64,000 nt of DNA, taken from positions 59,951 to 123,950 of the forward strand of contig JAJFHE010000023.1 in assembly GCA_021775755.1 (NCBI GenBank), in the 5' to 3' direction. Source of the stretch: Hyphomicrobiales bacterium (lineage in GTDB: Bacteria; Pseudomonadota; Alphaproteobacteria; Rhizobiales; JAJFHB01). Both the position numbers and the translations under genes were made by a program. Under the pieces are notes generated by a model. The model was given only the letters and a program-made list of their open reading frames with translations, was not told the origin of the DNA and did no database searches. Position 1 is the first letter of the stretch. Each line of letters opens with the position of its first letter. This document shows positions 1 to 9,912 of the stretch, one piece after another.

Positions 1-914
1 TCGCCGGCCGCATCCTGCCCGCGCAAAGCCTCATCGAAGAAGCGATGCCATTCCGGTTTGTTCGCGATCGCGGTGCCCGAGCGGCCCTTCCAGCCGGACT
101 TCTCCAGCGCATAGAACTGTGAAGTCCAATCCTCAAGCGGCGATCCGCTCGCACGGCTTTCGAATGTCAGCTCACCGGTTTCCGCAAGGCGCGTGCGCAG
201 TCGCCGGAACTCCTTGCGCCGCTTGCGCGACAGGTGCGCCGTCAGATACGCCTCCACCGGCCCGTCGATCTTGTAAGCGGCGCGCTCATAGGTCGAGAGA
301 ACAGCGTCGGCGCGCCCCGAGCGCCCGACGACCCGGTTGAACGCATCGGCGACGGCCCCGCTGAGCGGCAGCTCCGGCAGGAAATATGCTCTTGCCCCCT
401 GATCTTCCAAATAGTCCAGATAGGTTTCAATGGCCTCATCCGCGTGGGTACGGTGCAGGAGCGGCGTACCGAGAAAACAGAAAAGATGTTGCCACCGCGA
501 GGCGATGCGCAACGGCAGGCCGTGCAGCATGGCGTTCTGCCGGTGCAGGAAGACGCCGATCAGGACTCGGTTCCCAGCGACGCCGGCTTCACTGTTGTGA
601 CGCCAGACGAAACAGGCTTCCACCGCAGGCCCACCGGTCATGAGGTTGTTCATCGCCGCAACCGCCCACACAGGTTCGCTGGTGGGCGCCGGTTCCAGCG
701 CGGCGCCGGCGAGCGCATGCCAGTCCGTGAGCAGGGCGTGAAAGTCGGCGGCGTCACGGACCGTTTCAACGCTTGCCGCCGTAGCGCTGGGCGTTGCGGG
801 TTGCGCGTATAACAACGGTCTTGCGGCGGCAGCCCTCCCGGAGACGGCTACCCTGTCGTGAACCATCGAGGCGAGGCCCCCCGAATGTGCCGTTTCATGA
901 TCTGTGCGGCGCAT
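1..914 (-). CDS. GNAT/CelD-like (BioF2-like) acyltransferase, partial
   Basis: Reading the minus strand from the ATG at 914 gives 304 uninterrupted codons that run off the left window edge, so the C-terminus is missing. The stretch around residues 220-300 has the hallmark of the CelD/BioF2-like GNAT family: a basic AHLSRKRRKEFRRL segment, then FYALEKSGWKGRSGTA. These proteins are linked to exopolysaccharide or cellulose synthesis and resemble FemAB-type transferases; the substrate is unknown. The start codon overlaps the stop of the upstream flippase gene (TAATG), indicating translational coupling and a shared polysaccharide role. The family call is from recognised motifs; the role in this organism is inferred. 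Confidence 0.8.
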   Translation of the reverse strand, partial: MRRTDHETAHSGGLASMVHDRVAVSGRAAAARPLLYAQPATPSATAASVETVRDAADFHALLTDWHALAGAALEPAPTSEPVWAVAAMNNLMTGGPAVEACFVWRHNSEAGVAGNRVLIGVFLHRQNAMLHGLPLRIASRWQHLFCFLGTPLLHRTHADEAIETYLDYLEDQGARAYFLPELPLSGAVADAFNRVVGRSGRADAVLSTYERAAYKIDGPVEAYLTAHLSRKRRKEFRRLRTRLAETGELTFESRASGSPLEDWTSQFYALEKSGWKGRSGTAIANKPEWHRFFDEALRGQDAAG

Positions 915-2314
915 TATCCCGCTCCACCTTCCGCATCGCTGCCGGGTCCGGGCCTCAGTTCGGGCGCGCCGAAAACGAACGCGTGCAACCCGAGCCGCTG
1001 ACGAATGATGCAGTAGAGGAAAAGCGATTCAAGAATGATCGCACCGAGCGTTGCATATGCCGCGCCCAGCGGGCCAAACCGGGGAATGAGGGCGAAGTTC
1101 AAGACAACATTGGCGGCAAGCGCAATGCTCATGACCACGGCGCATATTTTCTGCTGGCCGAGCACGGTGAGGAGGGTTTCCGCGGGCCCGAGCGACGCGC
1201 GAACGATCAACCCGAGGGCGAACACGAACATGATCGGGTAGCCGGCCGTGAACTCCGGGCCAAACAGCCACAACAGCGGAATGCCCATCGCCAGAATAGC
1301 GAAGCTGGCGGCAAGTGAAGGCCAAAAGCACCACTGTACGGCCTGGCGCATATGAGCGGAAAGATCACCGTGGCGGCCGGCACTGAAATACTCCGCAAAC
1401 CGGCTGCTGAATGCCGCGGTAACCGCAAAGTGCACAAAGGCCACAAGGCTCGTCGTCTTGATCGCGGCATAGTAGACCGCGATGTCCTGCGGCGTGACGA
1501 ATGTGTTGAGGATCAAAATATCGACATGCTGCATGAGCTGATAAAAGCCGTGCATCAACAATATCGGTACCGATACCGCAAACCACAGCGGCACATCGTA
1601 CTCACGGCGGCCAGACCCTGCCCGTTCATCGATGCGTTTGTTCAACATGATGAACTGCGTCACCGCGGTTACGTAGGTGGACGCAAGCGCTGCTCCCAGC
1701 GCGGTCACCGCGTTCGCTTCAAATCCCGCCCACATGGCACCGGCCAGAAACACCAGCAACAGCAGCGGGCGCTGGATATACGGCGGAATGAGTGCCAGAT
1801 CGATCCAGGATTCCGCCCGCGAAATACCGTCCTGCACATCAACGAGCGCATAGCCCGGCAGACAGAAGAAGACGAGCACGAGCGGGACCAGATAGTAATC
1901 TTCGATTGTGCCGTGCAAGGCCACGGTCGTAACCGCGCCGACGGCAAGAACAAGCGTTGCGACAGCCACGGAAATGAGGCGACTGCCCAGCACAAACCCC
2001 CTGAACAAAGGCCATTTTCCGGCTTCGCGGTATTCGGGCAAAAAACGCAGCACGGAGGTATTGAGCCCGATGGTCGAGAGGCCGCCGAGTAGCAGCACGA
2101 ACACCCATACATAGGCGAAAATGCCAAATTCAAAGGCGCCGATCCAGCGCGCCAGGAGTATTTGCGAAAGATAGGCAAGCGCCGCGCTGGCAATGCGAAT
2201 GCCGAACGCGAACAGCGCACCGCGTTGCGCCTGTGCGCCATGGCCTGTGCCACGCAGCTTTTCAGCGATCGAACCAAGCTGCGACAGCGCGAGTGACTGT
2301 CTTGCTACAGACAT
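914..2314 (-). CDS. Wzx-like polysaccharide flippase
   Basis: The 466-residue protein is almost entirely hydrophobic helices, about 12-14 membrane segments. Its N-terminal pattern is typical of the polysaccharide-synthesis branch of the MOP/MATE superfamily: RIASAALAYLSQILLARWIG and, further on, LSTIGLNTSVLRFLPEYREAG. Such proteins flip lipid-linked oligosaccharide units across the inner membrane. Its stop codon overlaps the start of the GNAT/CelD-like gene, so the two are probably one transcript at the edge of a surface-polysaccharide cluster lying to the left. Start: ATG at 2314. The transported glycan cannot be told from sequence. Confidence 0.88.
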   Translation of the reverse strand: MSVARQSLALSQLGSIAEKLRGTGHGAQAQRGALFAFGIRIASAALAYLSQILLARWIGAFEFGIFAYVWVFVLLLGGLSTIGLNTSVLRFLPEYREAGKWPLFRGFVLGSRLISVAVATLVLAVGAVTTVALHGTIEDYYLVPLVLVFFCLPGYALVDVQDGISRAESWIDLALIPPYIQRPLLLLVFLAGAMWAGFEANAVTALGAALASTYVTAVTQFIMLNKRIDERAGSGRREYDVPLWFAVSVPILLMHGFYQLMQHVDILILNTFVTPQDIAVYYAAIKTTSLVAFVHFAVTAAFSSRFAEYFSAGRHGDLSAHMRQAVQWCFWPSLAASFAILAMGIPLLWLFGPEFTAGYPIMFVFALGLIVRASLGPAETLLTVLGQQKICAVVMSIALAANVVLNFALIPRFGPLGAAYATLGAIILESLFLYCIIRQRLGLHAFVFGAPELRPGPGSDAEGGAG

Positions 2315-2472
2315 GTCGAACGAATTCCCTGTTGTCGGCCGCGCTCGGATTTCCGGCGCGATCTTTCCCCGGGTTCTAGAGAGACAACCTCTGCCCGTAA
2401 TGACCCGAGCTATACACGCGAGTGTTTAAGATTTCGTTCGCCGCGCCCGCTCTGGGACCCGTAACCGGCATG

Positions 2473-2718
2473 TCAGTGAATGGTGATGCCGGTGACACCG
2501 AGACGCCGGGCGATCATGTCGCCAACGGTCGATTCGACGGCCTTCCACGCGGCGCTGCGCTCGGCATCGCCGCGGATCGATTGTTCGACCTTGGCGAAAG
2601 CGGCAACATCGCATGCGGCAGGGCCATGACGCGCCAGTAAGCGAACAGACATCTGATAGACATCGCCTGCCCTGATCTTCGCCGCAGCAGCGGTATTGCC
2701 TGTCTTAAAGTGTGCCAT
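2473..2718 (-). CDS. small hypothetical protein (81 aa)
   Basis: The frame stays open upstream to 2838, but the ATG at 2718 begins the protein-like part. It gives an 81-residue, mildly amphipathic helical protein starting MAHFKTGNTAAAAKIRAGD, with no signal peptide, membrane segment or metal-binding motif. I do not recognise a family. It lies alone between the polysaccharide genes and the chemoreceptor, on the opposite strand to the latter. Codon use and amino-acid balance look protein-like, with no low-complexity Arg/Pro bias. It is not an obvious FdsD (formate dehydrogenase delta) although it is of similar length. Confidence 0.55.
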   Translation of the reverse strand: MAHFKTGNTAAAAKIRAGDVYQMSVRLLARHGPAACDVAAFAKVEQSIRGDAERSAAWKAVESTVGDMIARRLGVTGITIH

Positions 2719-3004
2719 AATTTTCCTCGTGAGCCGTTTGACCCGGAAGAAGCAATCCCCGTGCCACGCCCAGATGCTGGCAAAACTGGCGCAAATGCGC
2801 AGGCGGCGACAAACCGGCTTTCGAAGTCGGCAGTGCACAAACGAATTTACTCGGGTTGTGCTGTGGAATTCCGGCGCGTGTGCGCCTGCAACACTAAATT
2901 AACCCCAAATGGGGCAATATTCGGCTCATAACTTGGGTCTTTTGTACCAGAACTGGCACTCTTGTACCAACTGATCGACCGGACTAGTCGAGGGGAATTG
3001 CACA

Positions 3005-5155
3005 ATGTTGAAGAAGATCACGCACATGAGCATCGCGGTGAAGATTCCGTTGCTTATCGCTATTGCAGCCGTTGCCGTCGCCCTTGGGGTTGGCATCTCA
3101 AGCGTCAGGACAACGACAGTTACCGCACATGAAGGCGATATGTCGAAACTGAATGCGATTCTAGCCAACCGGGCGCAGGCTTTGGAGCAGTATCTGCACT
3201 CGATCGAGCAGGATGTTCGGTCCATTGCGGCGAGCCCGTTCGCGCAGGAAGCGGTGCGCGACTTCGCATCAGCCTGGAACCTTCTCACCGGCAATCCGCA
3301 GGAAACGCTGCAGACCGCGTATATCGATGAAAACCCTCACCCCACGGGTGAAAAAGAGAAACTCGACTTTGCCCCGGGCGGTGCCTACTACCACGCGCTG
3401 CACGCCAAGTATCACCCGTGGTTCCGCAAGTTTCTCAACGAGCGTGGCTATTACGATATTTTCCTCTTCGATCTTGAGGGCAATCTCGTCTACACAGTGT
3501 TCAAGGAGCTCGATTACGCGACCAACCTGAACAATGGCGAGTATCGGGGAACCGATCTCGGCAATGCGTTCAGGGCCGCGGCGGCGTCGAACACGGCTGA
3601 ATCATTGCATTTCTTTGATTTCGAACCCTATTCGCCCAGCCATGGCGCTCCGGCAAGCTTTATTTCGACGCCGCTTTTCGCTGAAGGCGAGAAGGTTGGC
3701 GTGCTGGTGTTCCAGATGCCGATCGGACGCATCAATCAGGTCATGTCTTCCAATGACGGCCTCGGTGAAACCGGCGAAACATTCATCATCGGCGGCGACT
3801 ATCTGATGCGCAACGACTCGCGGTTCTCCGAAGAATCGACGATTCTGACCGCCAAGGTCCAGAACGCGGCCGTCGAAGCGGCACTTGGCGGAAACGCGGG
3901 CACCATTGTGGCAAGCGATTACCGCAACATGGACATTCAGTTCACCGCCCGTCCCTTTGCATTCCAGGGGGCCCAGTGGGCACTGGTTGCCGCGGTCGGC
4001 AGCGAAGAACTGGACGCCCACATTGTGAGCATGCGAAACCAGATCATACTGATCTCGGTCATCTGCCTCATCGGCGTCACCGCCATCGGCATCTTCATGG
4101 CACGCGGCGTAACAAAGCCGATTGGACGGGTCACCGAAAGTATGCGCACCCTGGCCGACGGCAACACCGATATCGACCTTGAGGGCGCGGACCGCTCCGA
4201 CGAAATCGGCAACATGTTCGCTGCGGTGTCGGTGTTCCGGGACAACGCGATCGAGCGCCTGCGGCTTGAAGAATCACAGCGCACCGAACGCGAACGCATG
4301 GAAGCGGATTCTAAGGAGAGGCTGCGCGAGTTTGCCGACAAGTTCAACATGTCGGTTGCCGAGATCCTCCAGAGCGTTACGACCTCCGCATCGGAGATGT
4401 CGGAGACCGCCGGCGGGCTTTCGCAAATCGCCGGCTCGACAAACGAGCAGGCAGCGACGGCCTCCGCAGCTTCCGACACCGCCTCGCAGAACGTCTCTAC
4501 CGTGGCAAGTGCCGCGGAGGAGCTGTCCAACTCGATCAGCGAAATCGGCGGTCAGGTCGCAAAATCGACCGAAATCGTGACCCGAGGCACAACCCAGGCG
4601 CAGGACACCAACCGCATGGTCGAAAGCCTGGCGGAAGGCGCCCAGAAGATCGGCGACGTTGTGAGCCTCATTCAGGACATCGCGGAGCAGACCAACCTGC
4701 TTGCGCTCAATGCCACGATCGAGGCGGCGCGCGCCGGCGAGATGGGCAAGGGTTTTGCGGTGGTCGCGAACGAGGTCAAGTCGCTCGCCAACCAGACAGC
4801 AAAGGCGACGGAAGAAATCTCACAGCAGATTTCCGGTATTCAGACCGCTACGACCGACTCGGTATCGTCGATCCAGGGTATCACCAACATCATGACCGAG
4901 ATCAACGAGATCACCACGTCGATCGCGGCCGCGGTAGAGGAACAGGGCGCTGCGACGACGGAAATTTCGCGCAACGTTCAGGAAGCCGCTTCCGGCACCC
5001 ATCAGGTTGCCGAGAACATCCGCGGTGTGACGTCGTCGATCAACGAGACGACACAGTCGGCCAATCATGTTCTGGAAGCATCGTCGCATCTGAACCAGCA
5101 GGCTGAAAAGCTGCGCACGGAAGTCGACAGCTTCCTCGCCGAGGTTGCCGCCTAG
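3005..5155 (+). CDS. methyl-accepting chemotaxis protein
   Basis: Transmembrane chemoreceptor of 716 residues. An N-terminal helix (about 10-32) precedes a large periplasmic region (about 33-343) that looks like a Cache-type sensor ([12 protein letters not shown], with a following segment on alternative dipositions of the fold). A second helix (about 346-366) leads into HAMP (about 367-420) and the cytoplasmic signalling domain. The hairpin tip [20 protein letters not shown] starts near residue 559. It relays ligand binding to CheA/CheW. No CheR-tethering pentapeptide is present; the protein ends LAEVAA. Start: ATG at 3005 with GAGGGGAA just upstream. No che genes are nearby, so it is an orphan receptor. 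The ligand is unknown. Confidence 0.95.
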   Translation: MLKKITHMSIAVKIPLLIAIAAVAVALGVGISSVRTTTVTAHEGDMSKLNAILANRAQALEQYLHSIEQDVRSIAASPFAQEAVRDFASAWNLLTGNPQETLQTAYIDENPHPTGEKEKLDFAPGGAYYHALHAKYHPWFRKFLNERGYYDIFLFDLEGNLVYTVFKELDYATNLNNGEYRGTDLGNAFRAAAASNTAESLHFFDFEPYSPSHGAPASFISTPLFAEGEKVGVLVFQMPIGRINQVMSSNDGLGETGETFIIGGDYLMRNDSRFSEESTILTAKVQNAAVEAALGGNAGTIVASDYRNMDIQFTARPFAFQGAQWALVAAVGSEELDAHIVSMRNQIILISVICLIGVTAIGIFMARGVTKPIGRVTESMRTLADGNTDIDLEGADRSDEIGNMFAAVSVFRDNAIERLRLEESQRTERERMEADSKERLREFADKFNMSVAEILQSVTTSASEMSETAGGLSQIAGSTNEQAATASAASDTASQNVSTVASAAEELSNSISEIGGQVAKSTEIVTRGTTQAQDTNRMVESLAEGAQKIGDVVSLIQDIAEQTNLLALNATIEAARAGEMGKGFAVVANEVKSLANQTAKATEEISQQISGIQTATTDSVSSIQGITNIMTEINEITTSIAAAVEEQGAATTEISRNVQEAASGTHQVAENIRGVTSSINETTQSANHVLEASSHLNQQAEKLRTEVDSFLAEVAA

Positions 5156-5697
5156 CCGGCAAATCCTCCATCATCGAGAAATGCCAACTCGGCCGGGCTA
5201 GACGCCCGGCCGAGTGCTTTATTGCGATGCGGGAACCGCCCGAAACGGCGGATAATGTCGGCGTGCATCTCGGCCCATTTGACATCATCGTCGGATCCGG
5301 TGCGCTTCATAAGCTCGATACAGGTATCCTGATCCTGCAGGTCTTCTGAGTGCTCGTAAGGGAGATACACCCATTTTCGCAACGCCTGCGGCATCTCCAT
5401 GTCGACACCGCGCGCAACAAGATCACGGGCAAGCTGCCGCGCTTTTTCGTCCGCCTCGAACGCCTTGTGCGAACCGCGGTGGATGTTGCGGGAAAACTGG
5501 TCGAACAGAATGATCAGGCCGAGAGAGCCCTGCGGGGTTTCGGCCCAGTGATCGCAATCCCCGCCTTTTGCAGCCTCCAGGCTGTCCGAAAACCGCCGGC
5601 TTAGTTCGGCGTCGAACTGGTCGTCCTTGGAGAACCATTTTTCCGGCCCTGCCGCCAGCCAAAAGTCGAGCACGTCTTTGGCCTCAATATCGCTCAC
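5152..5697 (-). CDS. DUF924 family protein
   Basis: A 181-residue cytoplasmic protein with the pattern of the DUF924 family: [18 protein letters not shown] near the start, [16 protein letters not shown] in the middle, and [16 protein letters not shown] near the end. The fold is helical, TPR-like; no reaction is established for the family. I chose the GTG at 5697, which has AAGGGG about 9 bases upstream; an in-frame ATG at 5736 would overlap moeA. It is the last gene of the formate dehydrogenase/molybdenum-cofactor run, but it may simply ride on that transcript. Its 3' end overlaps the convergent chemoreceptor gene by 4 bases. Confidence 0.88.
   Translation of the reverse strand: MSDIEAKDVLDFWLAAGPEKWFSKDDQFDAELSRRFSDSLEAAKGGDCDHWAETPQGSLGLIILFDQFSRNIHRGSHKAFEADEKARQLARDLVARGVDMEMPQALRKWVYLPYEHSEDLQDQDTCIELMKRTGSDDDVKWAEMHADIIRRFGRFPHRNKALGRASSPAELAFLDDGGFAG
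5187..5215 (+). terminator. strong hairpin, possible terminator of the chemoreceptor gene
   Basis: A perfect 12-bp stem (ACTCGGCCGGGC / GCCCGGCCGAGT) with loop TAGAC, followed by GCTTTATT. It begins 31 bases after the chemoreceptor stop codon and lies inside the 3' coding end of the convergent DUF924 gene. The T-tract is poor, so rho-independent termination is possible rather than certain. Confidence 0.55.
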
Positions 5698-5713
5698 CGC
5701 GCCTGCCCCTTTT

Positions 5714-7009
5714 TCATGACGCTTTCGCTGCCACACCGAACGCGCTCAACGGCATATAATTGACCAGATCCCCTTCCTTCAGCGACGTCACCGCTTCGGG
5801 GATTTCGATCAAACCGTCGGCTGCCCGCAATGAACTGATCAACCCGGAGCCATCGCGATCGTATCTGCGCACGACGGGGCCGGCATTGTCATCTTTATCA
5901 ATCCAGCCGCGCAGGAATTCGCGCCGGTCCGGTTTCTTATTGTCGATCGCGAACCCGGCGGCAACCTGGAACCTGACCGGCGCGCGCCACAGGGTGCCCT
6001 GCAGATGTGCAAACGTCGGCTGCGCATAAAGAAGAAAACACACCATCGCCGCCACCGGGTTTCCCGGCAAGCCGAGAAAGACAGCATCTCCAAGGCGTCC
6101 GAAGCCGAGTGGCCGTCCGGGTTTGATGGCAAGTTGCCAACCGTGCAGCGTCCCTTCGCGTGCGATGCACTCGACCACATGATCCTCCTCGCCGCGGCTC
6201 GCGCCGCCGGTGGTGAGAATGACGTGGCAGTTTTGCGCGGCATCGTGCAGTGCCCGTTCCACGACGCCCGCATCATCCGCGAGAACGCCCATGTCATGCA
6301 CCTCGGCATCCACGGTCTGCAAAAGCGCGCGCAGCAGGAAATGGTTTGAATCATAAACCGCGCCGGGCCTGAACGGCGTGCCGGGGCGGATAATTTCATC
6401 GCCGGTCGACACCAGGGCCACTCGCAGGCGCTCATAGCAGGTCACCCGGTCGATACCGAGCGAGGCGATCGCGGCGAGCTCCTGAGGCCGCAGCCTTTCG
6501 CCGGCTCCGACAACCGCGTCGCCTTCGCGCACGTCTTCTCCTGCGCCGCGCACATTGGCGCCGGCGCGAATGCCCGGCGGAATGACAGCCTGCGTCCTGC
6601 CACTGGATGTCGCCAGTGTCACATCTTCCTGCATGATCACCGTGTCGGCGCCCCGTGGCATGGGCGCTCCGGTGAAGATCCTCGCGCAAGTCCTGGCCGG
6701 CAGCACGCCCTCAGGCGTGTCTCCTGCGGGGATGCGCATCGAGACGGCGAGCTGGGTCACGGCCTCCGGCGAAAGAGAGCCGTGTTCAACGGCATATCCA
6801 TCGACCGCGGCGTTGGTAAAGGCGGGAACATCGCGTGGCGAGGCGATCGGTTCGGCCAGGACGCGTCGGTGCGCGCTGGCGAGCGGCACTTCTTCTCGAC
6901 CGGCGATCGGCACGAGGCGCTCCTCAAGCAGGGCCAGCGCCTCGGCATGGGTCAGCCGGTCCTTATCGTGCAGGAAGCAGTCGTCAAGCAGTCTGCGGGG
7001 CGACGCCAT
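5714..7009 (-). CDS. moeA: molybdopterin molybdenumtransferase MoeA
   Basis: MoeA inserts molybdate into adenylylated molybdopterin to form Mo-cofactor in the cytoplasm. The 431-residue product has family signatures in order: DVPAFTNAAVDGYAV near the N-terminus, RIFTGAPMPRGADTVIMQED, then VSTGDEI, LTTGGASRGEEDHV, KPGRPLGFG and FLGLPGNPVAA. These form the GephN/MoeA substrate-binding core. ATG at 7009 follows AAGGTGAG; a GTG two codons earlier is possible. mobB ends at 7016, so the genes are essentially contiguous. It sits with mobA, mobB and fdhD downstream of the formate dehydrogenase genes, consistent with supplying the cofactor for that enzyme. Confidence 0.96.
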   Translation of the reverse strand: MASPRRLLDDCFLHDKDRLTHAEALALLEERLVPIAGREEVPLASAHRRVLAEPIASPRDVPAFTNAAVDGYAVEHGSLSPEAVTQLAVSMRIPAGDTPEGVLPARTCARIFTGAPMPRGADTVIMQEDVTLATSSGRTQAVIPPGIRAGANVRGAGEDVREGDAVVGAGERLRPQELAAIASLGIDRVTCYERLRVALVSTGDEIIRPGTPFRPGAVYDSNHFLLRALLQTVDAEVHDMGVLADDAGVVERALHDAAQNCHVILTTGGASRGEEDHVVECIAREGTLHGWQLAIKPGRPLGFGRLGDAVFLGLPGNPVAAMVCFLLYAQPTFAHLQGTLWRAPVRFQVAAGFAIDNKKPDRREFLRGWIDKDDNAGPVVRRYDRDGSGLISSLRAADGLIEIPEAVTSLKEGDLVNYMPLSAFGVAAKAS

Positions 7010-7015
7010 TATCAC

Positions 7016-7522
7016 TCACCTTTCAAGCCCAAGGTGCGCCACGACAAAGTCCGCAATGCCGGAGATGTTATCGATATCAATAACCGGAATGCCGGCATCT
7101 TCAATCGGCGCATCGCTCGCGACCGCCACGACATGGGGGTCGTCGCCGGCAAGATGCGGGTGTCCAAGAGCTGCGCGGCGAACTTCGATTTTCGGATGGT
7201 GGTCATGCTTGTAGCCCTCGGTCAGGACGATATCACACGGGCTGAAGCGAGCCAGAACCTCCTGCAAGGTGGGCTCGTCGTCGTCGCGCAACTCGTGCAT
7301 GATCGCCCAACGCCGCCGCGACACCAGTGCCACTTCCAGCGCACCGGCTTCACGATGGCGAAAACTATCGCGGCCGGGTTGATCGATCTCAATGCCGTGA
7401 TGAGCGTGCTTGACGGTGGAGACGATGTAGCCGCGGCCTGAGAGCTCGCGGACGAGGCTTTCGGTCAGCGTGGTTTTTCCAGAGTTCTTGTACCCGGCAA
7501 TTCCGAATAGCGGTGGCGTCAT
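7016..7522 (-). CDS. mobB: molybdopterin-guanine dinucleotide biosynthesis adapter MobB
   Basis: A small P-loop GTP-binding protein (168 residues) that assists MobA in attaching GMP to Mo-cofactor. The Walker A motif [15 protein letters not shown] is at the N-terminus, followed by the family segment [10 protein letters not shown] and, later, [18 protein letters not shown]. Its start overlaps the mobA stop by 4 bases and its stop is 7 bases before the moeA ATG, so the three are translationally linked. MobB is not essential for cofactor synthesis in the organisms where it has been tested, and acts as a facilitator. Start: ATG at 7522. Confidence 0.95.
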   Translation of the reverse strand: MTPPLFGIAGYKNSGKTTLTESLVRELSGRGYIVSTVKHAHHGIEIDQPGRDSFRHREAGALEVALVSRRRWAIMHELRDDDEPTLQEVLARFSPCDIVLTEGYKHDHHPKIEVRRAALGHPHLAGDDPHVVAVASDAPIEDAGIPVIDIDNISGIADFVVAHLGLER

Positions 7523-8142
7523 GAGGCACTCTTCTCCAGATGGCTTTGCGCCGTTGCAAGGTCGCCCGGACGGTTGGCATTGAAGAACGGATCGACGGGC
7601 TCGCTCTCAAATCCGGCAACGGCGAGTTTGTGACGGGCCGTCCAGCGGTCCACCTTACGGATGTCGTCTTCCAGCATGGCCCGCTCCAGATCATCGCGCA
7701 GGGCAACCGGCCACAAGCCGAACACCGGGTGATGGCGGCCGCCGGACGCCGCGCAGGCAAGGTCGGCCCCCTCCCTGTCGGCTGCCGCAAACAGCCGCGC
7801 CACGAGATCAAGCGGCAGGAACGGCGTGTCGGAGGCCACCGTGACGATCCATGGGCGGTCCGGCCGGTTCTTGGCGGTCCACTGCATGCCGGCGAGAACA
7901 CCCGCCAGAGGCCCCGCATAACCCTCCACCGGGTCGGCAACGACGGGAAGGCCATACTGGCGGAAACGGGCCGGGTCGCCATTGGCGTTGAGAATGAGTT
8001 CGCCGGCCTGCGGCGCAATGCGCTCGATGACGTGATCGAGGATCGGCCGCCCGCCAAGTTCAAGCAGCGCCTTGTCGCCGCCGCCCATGCGCCGCGACAG
8101 CCCGCCGGCGAGCAGCACCCCGGTCACCGCGGGCGACGTCAC
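7519..8142 (-). CDS. mobA: molybdenum cofactor guanylyltransferase MobA
   Basis: MobA transfers GMP from GTP to Mo-molybdopterin, making the bis-MGD form used by DMSO-reductase-family enzymes such as formate dehydrogenase. The 207-residue protein has the nucleotidyltransferase signature [20 protein letters not shown] at residues 8-27, then [12 protein letters not shown] in the metal-binding region. Start: GTG at 8142, overlapping the fdhD stop as GTGA, so translation is coupled. The downstream neighbour mobB is its usual partner. The presence of bis-MGD machinery next to fdsA and fdhD supports a dedicated cofactor supply line. Confidence 0.95.
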   Translation of the reverse strand: MTSPAVTGVLLAGGLSRRMGGGDKALLELGGRPILDHVIERIAPQAGELILNANGDPARFRQYGLPVVADPVEGYAGPLAGVLAGMQWTAKNRPDRPWIVTVASDTPFLPLDLVARLFAAADREGADLACAASGGRHHPVFGLWPVALRDDLERAMLEDDIRKVDRWTARHKLAVAGFESEPVDPFFNANRPGDLATAQSHLEKSAS

Positions 8143-9053
8143 GAGGCAAGCTCCCGCCCTTCGGCATCACCGGAGGCCTTGCGCCGGTGTTTGCGGTCTT
8201 CATCGGGAACGGAAGATGTATCGGCGTCGTAGACGATGCGATCCTGGCCGGACAGGGCGACAAACCGTTTGCCGCGCGCGCGGCCGATCAGGGTCAGTCC
8301 CGCCTCACGCGCAAGATCGACGCCCCAGGCGGTGAAGCCCGACCGCGACACGAGTATGGGTATTTCCATCTGCACGCATTTGAGGATCATTTCAGACGTC
8401 AGCCTGCCGGTCGTATAGAAAATCTTGCTGGTTGGATCGACCTTGTTCATGAACATGTAGCCGGCGATCTTGTCGACCGCATTGTGGCGCCCGACATCTT
8501 CCATATAGACCAGCGGCCGGTCTTCCTCACACAGAACGCAGCCGTGAATCGCGCCAGCCTTGAGGTAGAGCGAGGGCTGCGTGTTGATGGCCCGGGTCAG
8601 CCCGTAGAGCCACGATGTGCGGATCCTGGCGTCCTGCGCCAGTTCAATTTCCTGAAACCGCTCCATCATATCGCCGAAGACGGTGCCCTGCGCGCAGCCG
8701 GACGTGCGCACTTTCTTTTTGAGTTTTTCTTCGTAGTCGGTCACCCGCGCCGTGCGCACGACGACAATCTCAAGATCATCGTCATGGTCGATCGCGGTAA
8801 TCTCGTCGTCTGCGCGCAGCATGTTCTGGTTCAGAAGATATCCGACGGCAAGCATTTCGGGATGATCGCCGATCGTCATCATGGTGACGATCTCCTGGCC
8901 ATTCAGATAAAGCGTCAAAGGCCGCTCATAGACAACCGGGATGTCGACCGGAGCACCATCGTGATCCGTCCCTGAAACCGGGCGCGACAATCTCGGATCG
9001 TCGGGGTCGGGCGCGAGGGCGAATGTGCCGACCGAATCTTTGCGCTCACTCAT
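8139..9053 (-). CDS. fdhD: formate dehydrogenase accessory sulfurtransferase FdhD (FdsC-like)
   Basis: FdhD passes sulfur from a cysteine desulfurase to the bis-MGD of formate dehydrogenase, which is needed for activity. In this 304-residue protein the catalytic-loop region reads [13 protein letters not shown], with one cysteine rather than the CxxC-like pair of Escherichia coli FdhD; my recollection is that this form is usual for FdsC proteins that accompany FdsA/FdsB enzymes. Other family segments are [24 protein letters not shown] and [11 protein letters not shown]. Start: ATG at 9053. It overlaps mobA by 4 bases, inside the same minus-strand operon as fdsA. Confidence 0.94.
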   Translation of the reverse strand: MSERKDSVGTFALAPDPDDPRLSRPVSGTDHDGAPVDIPVVYERPLTLYLNGQEIVTMMTIGDHPEMLAVGYLLNQNMLRADDEITAIDHDDDLEIVVVRTARVTDYEEKLKKKVRTSGCAQGTVFGDMMERFQEIELAQDARIRTSWLYGLTRAINTQPSLYLKAGAIHGCVLCEEDRPLVYMEDVGRHNAVDKIAGYMFMNKVDPTSKIFYTTGRLTSEMILKCVQMEIPILVSRSGFTAWGVDLAREAGLTLIGRARGKRFVALSGQDRIVYDADTSSVPDEDRKHRRKASGDAEGRELAS

Positions 9054-9138
9054 GCGTCAGTTCTATCAGCTTGCGCGGCGCCATGAAACAATCTCAAGAC
9101 TGGCCGATGGCGGGACGATGCTGGCAACCGCTTCGATC

Positions 9139-9888
9139 TCACCGCTGCAGGGAGGCCAGCAAAAGCGGATTGGTGTCGATATACGAAATCGACTGTTTCA
9201 GCATTTTCTGCGGTTGCGGCTTGAGCCAGTCCCACGCCGCGCCGGGGTCCTCGCCGCGAAGCTTCAGGAACACCGCAAGCGCAAAGGCCCATTGCTCCTG
9301 AGAGAGGTAGCCCGAACTCCGAACACTCCAGGTACCAAGCCACCCCCGCCAACCCTTGCCGAACGCGGCCTCGAACGCCTTGTTCGCGCTGAAAATGCCG
9401 AACCCGAAGTAGACCGTCATGAGTTCGACGGCGAATTCTTCCATTTCCCAGCCGCCCGGTGGCGGGTCTTTTAGGGAGCGGAATATACCGTGGCAGATTT
9501 CGTGTGCCAGAACCGGAACAAGGCCGGCAGGATCGTTCGCCAGACTCGGCAGATAGGTGATCCTGGCGCGGCCGCCGGGGCGGCCGGAATACGTTCCTGC
9601 CGCATAGGACATGCGCCGCGCGTTTTTCGGAAGATCGTCATGCGGTACCAGATCAAATGCTTGCGGCGCCACGCGCATGCATTTCGCAACCTGCTGAAAT
9701 ATTTGACGGACCAGATCATGGCCGACAGCATCGGTTGCCGGGAAAAACAGAACGCTGGGTTGGATAAGGAGCACATCTGCAAGCGGAAGGCGGTCCGACA
9801 ACTGATCTTCAAGCCACCGCCAGCAGTCGAGCTGCCACGCTTCCTGCTCGGGCTGAAGCAAAGACTTCGATGTCGATGACCAGAACAT
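9139..9888 (-). CDS. uncharacterised HExxH protein, putative zinc metallopeptidase
   Basis: A 249-residue soluble protein that I cannot assign to a named family. Its centre carries PVLAHEICHGIFRSL, an HExxH zinc-binding motif, followed about 20 residues later by acidic WEMEEFAVELMTVYFG, which could provide the third ligand as in gluzincins. Fold and activity are inferred from this motif alone. No signal peptide is visible, so it should act in the cytoplasm. It lies between the MOSC and fdhD genes with gaps of 24 and 85 bases, same strand, so it is almost certainly co-transcribed with the formate dehydrogenase genes. Start: ATG at 9888. Confidence 0.65.
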   Translation of the reverse strand: MFWSSTSKSLLQPEQEAWQLDCWRWLEDQLSDRLPLADVLLIQPSVLFFPATDAVGHDLVRQIFQQVAKCMRVAPQAFDLVPHDDLPKNARRMSYAAGTYSGRPGGRARITYLPSLANDPAGLVPVLAHEICHGIFRSLKDPPPGGWEMEEFAVELMTVYFGFGIFSANKAFEAAFGKGWRGWLGTWSVRSSGYLSQEQWAFALAVFLKLRGEDPGAAWDWLKPQPQKMLKQSISYIDTNPLLLASLQR

Positions 9889-9912
9889 GCGCGCCCCCGC
9901 GATGCCAAGGGA

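Noticed and set aside
234..812. A 192-codon plus-strand frame at the window start
   Set aside because: Antisense to the CelD-like GNAT gene, which shows a convincing family motif in the opposite strand.
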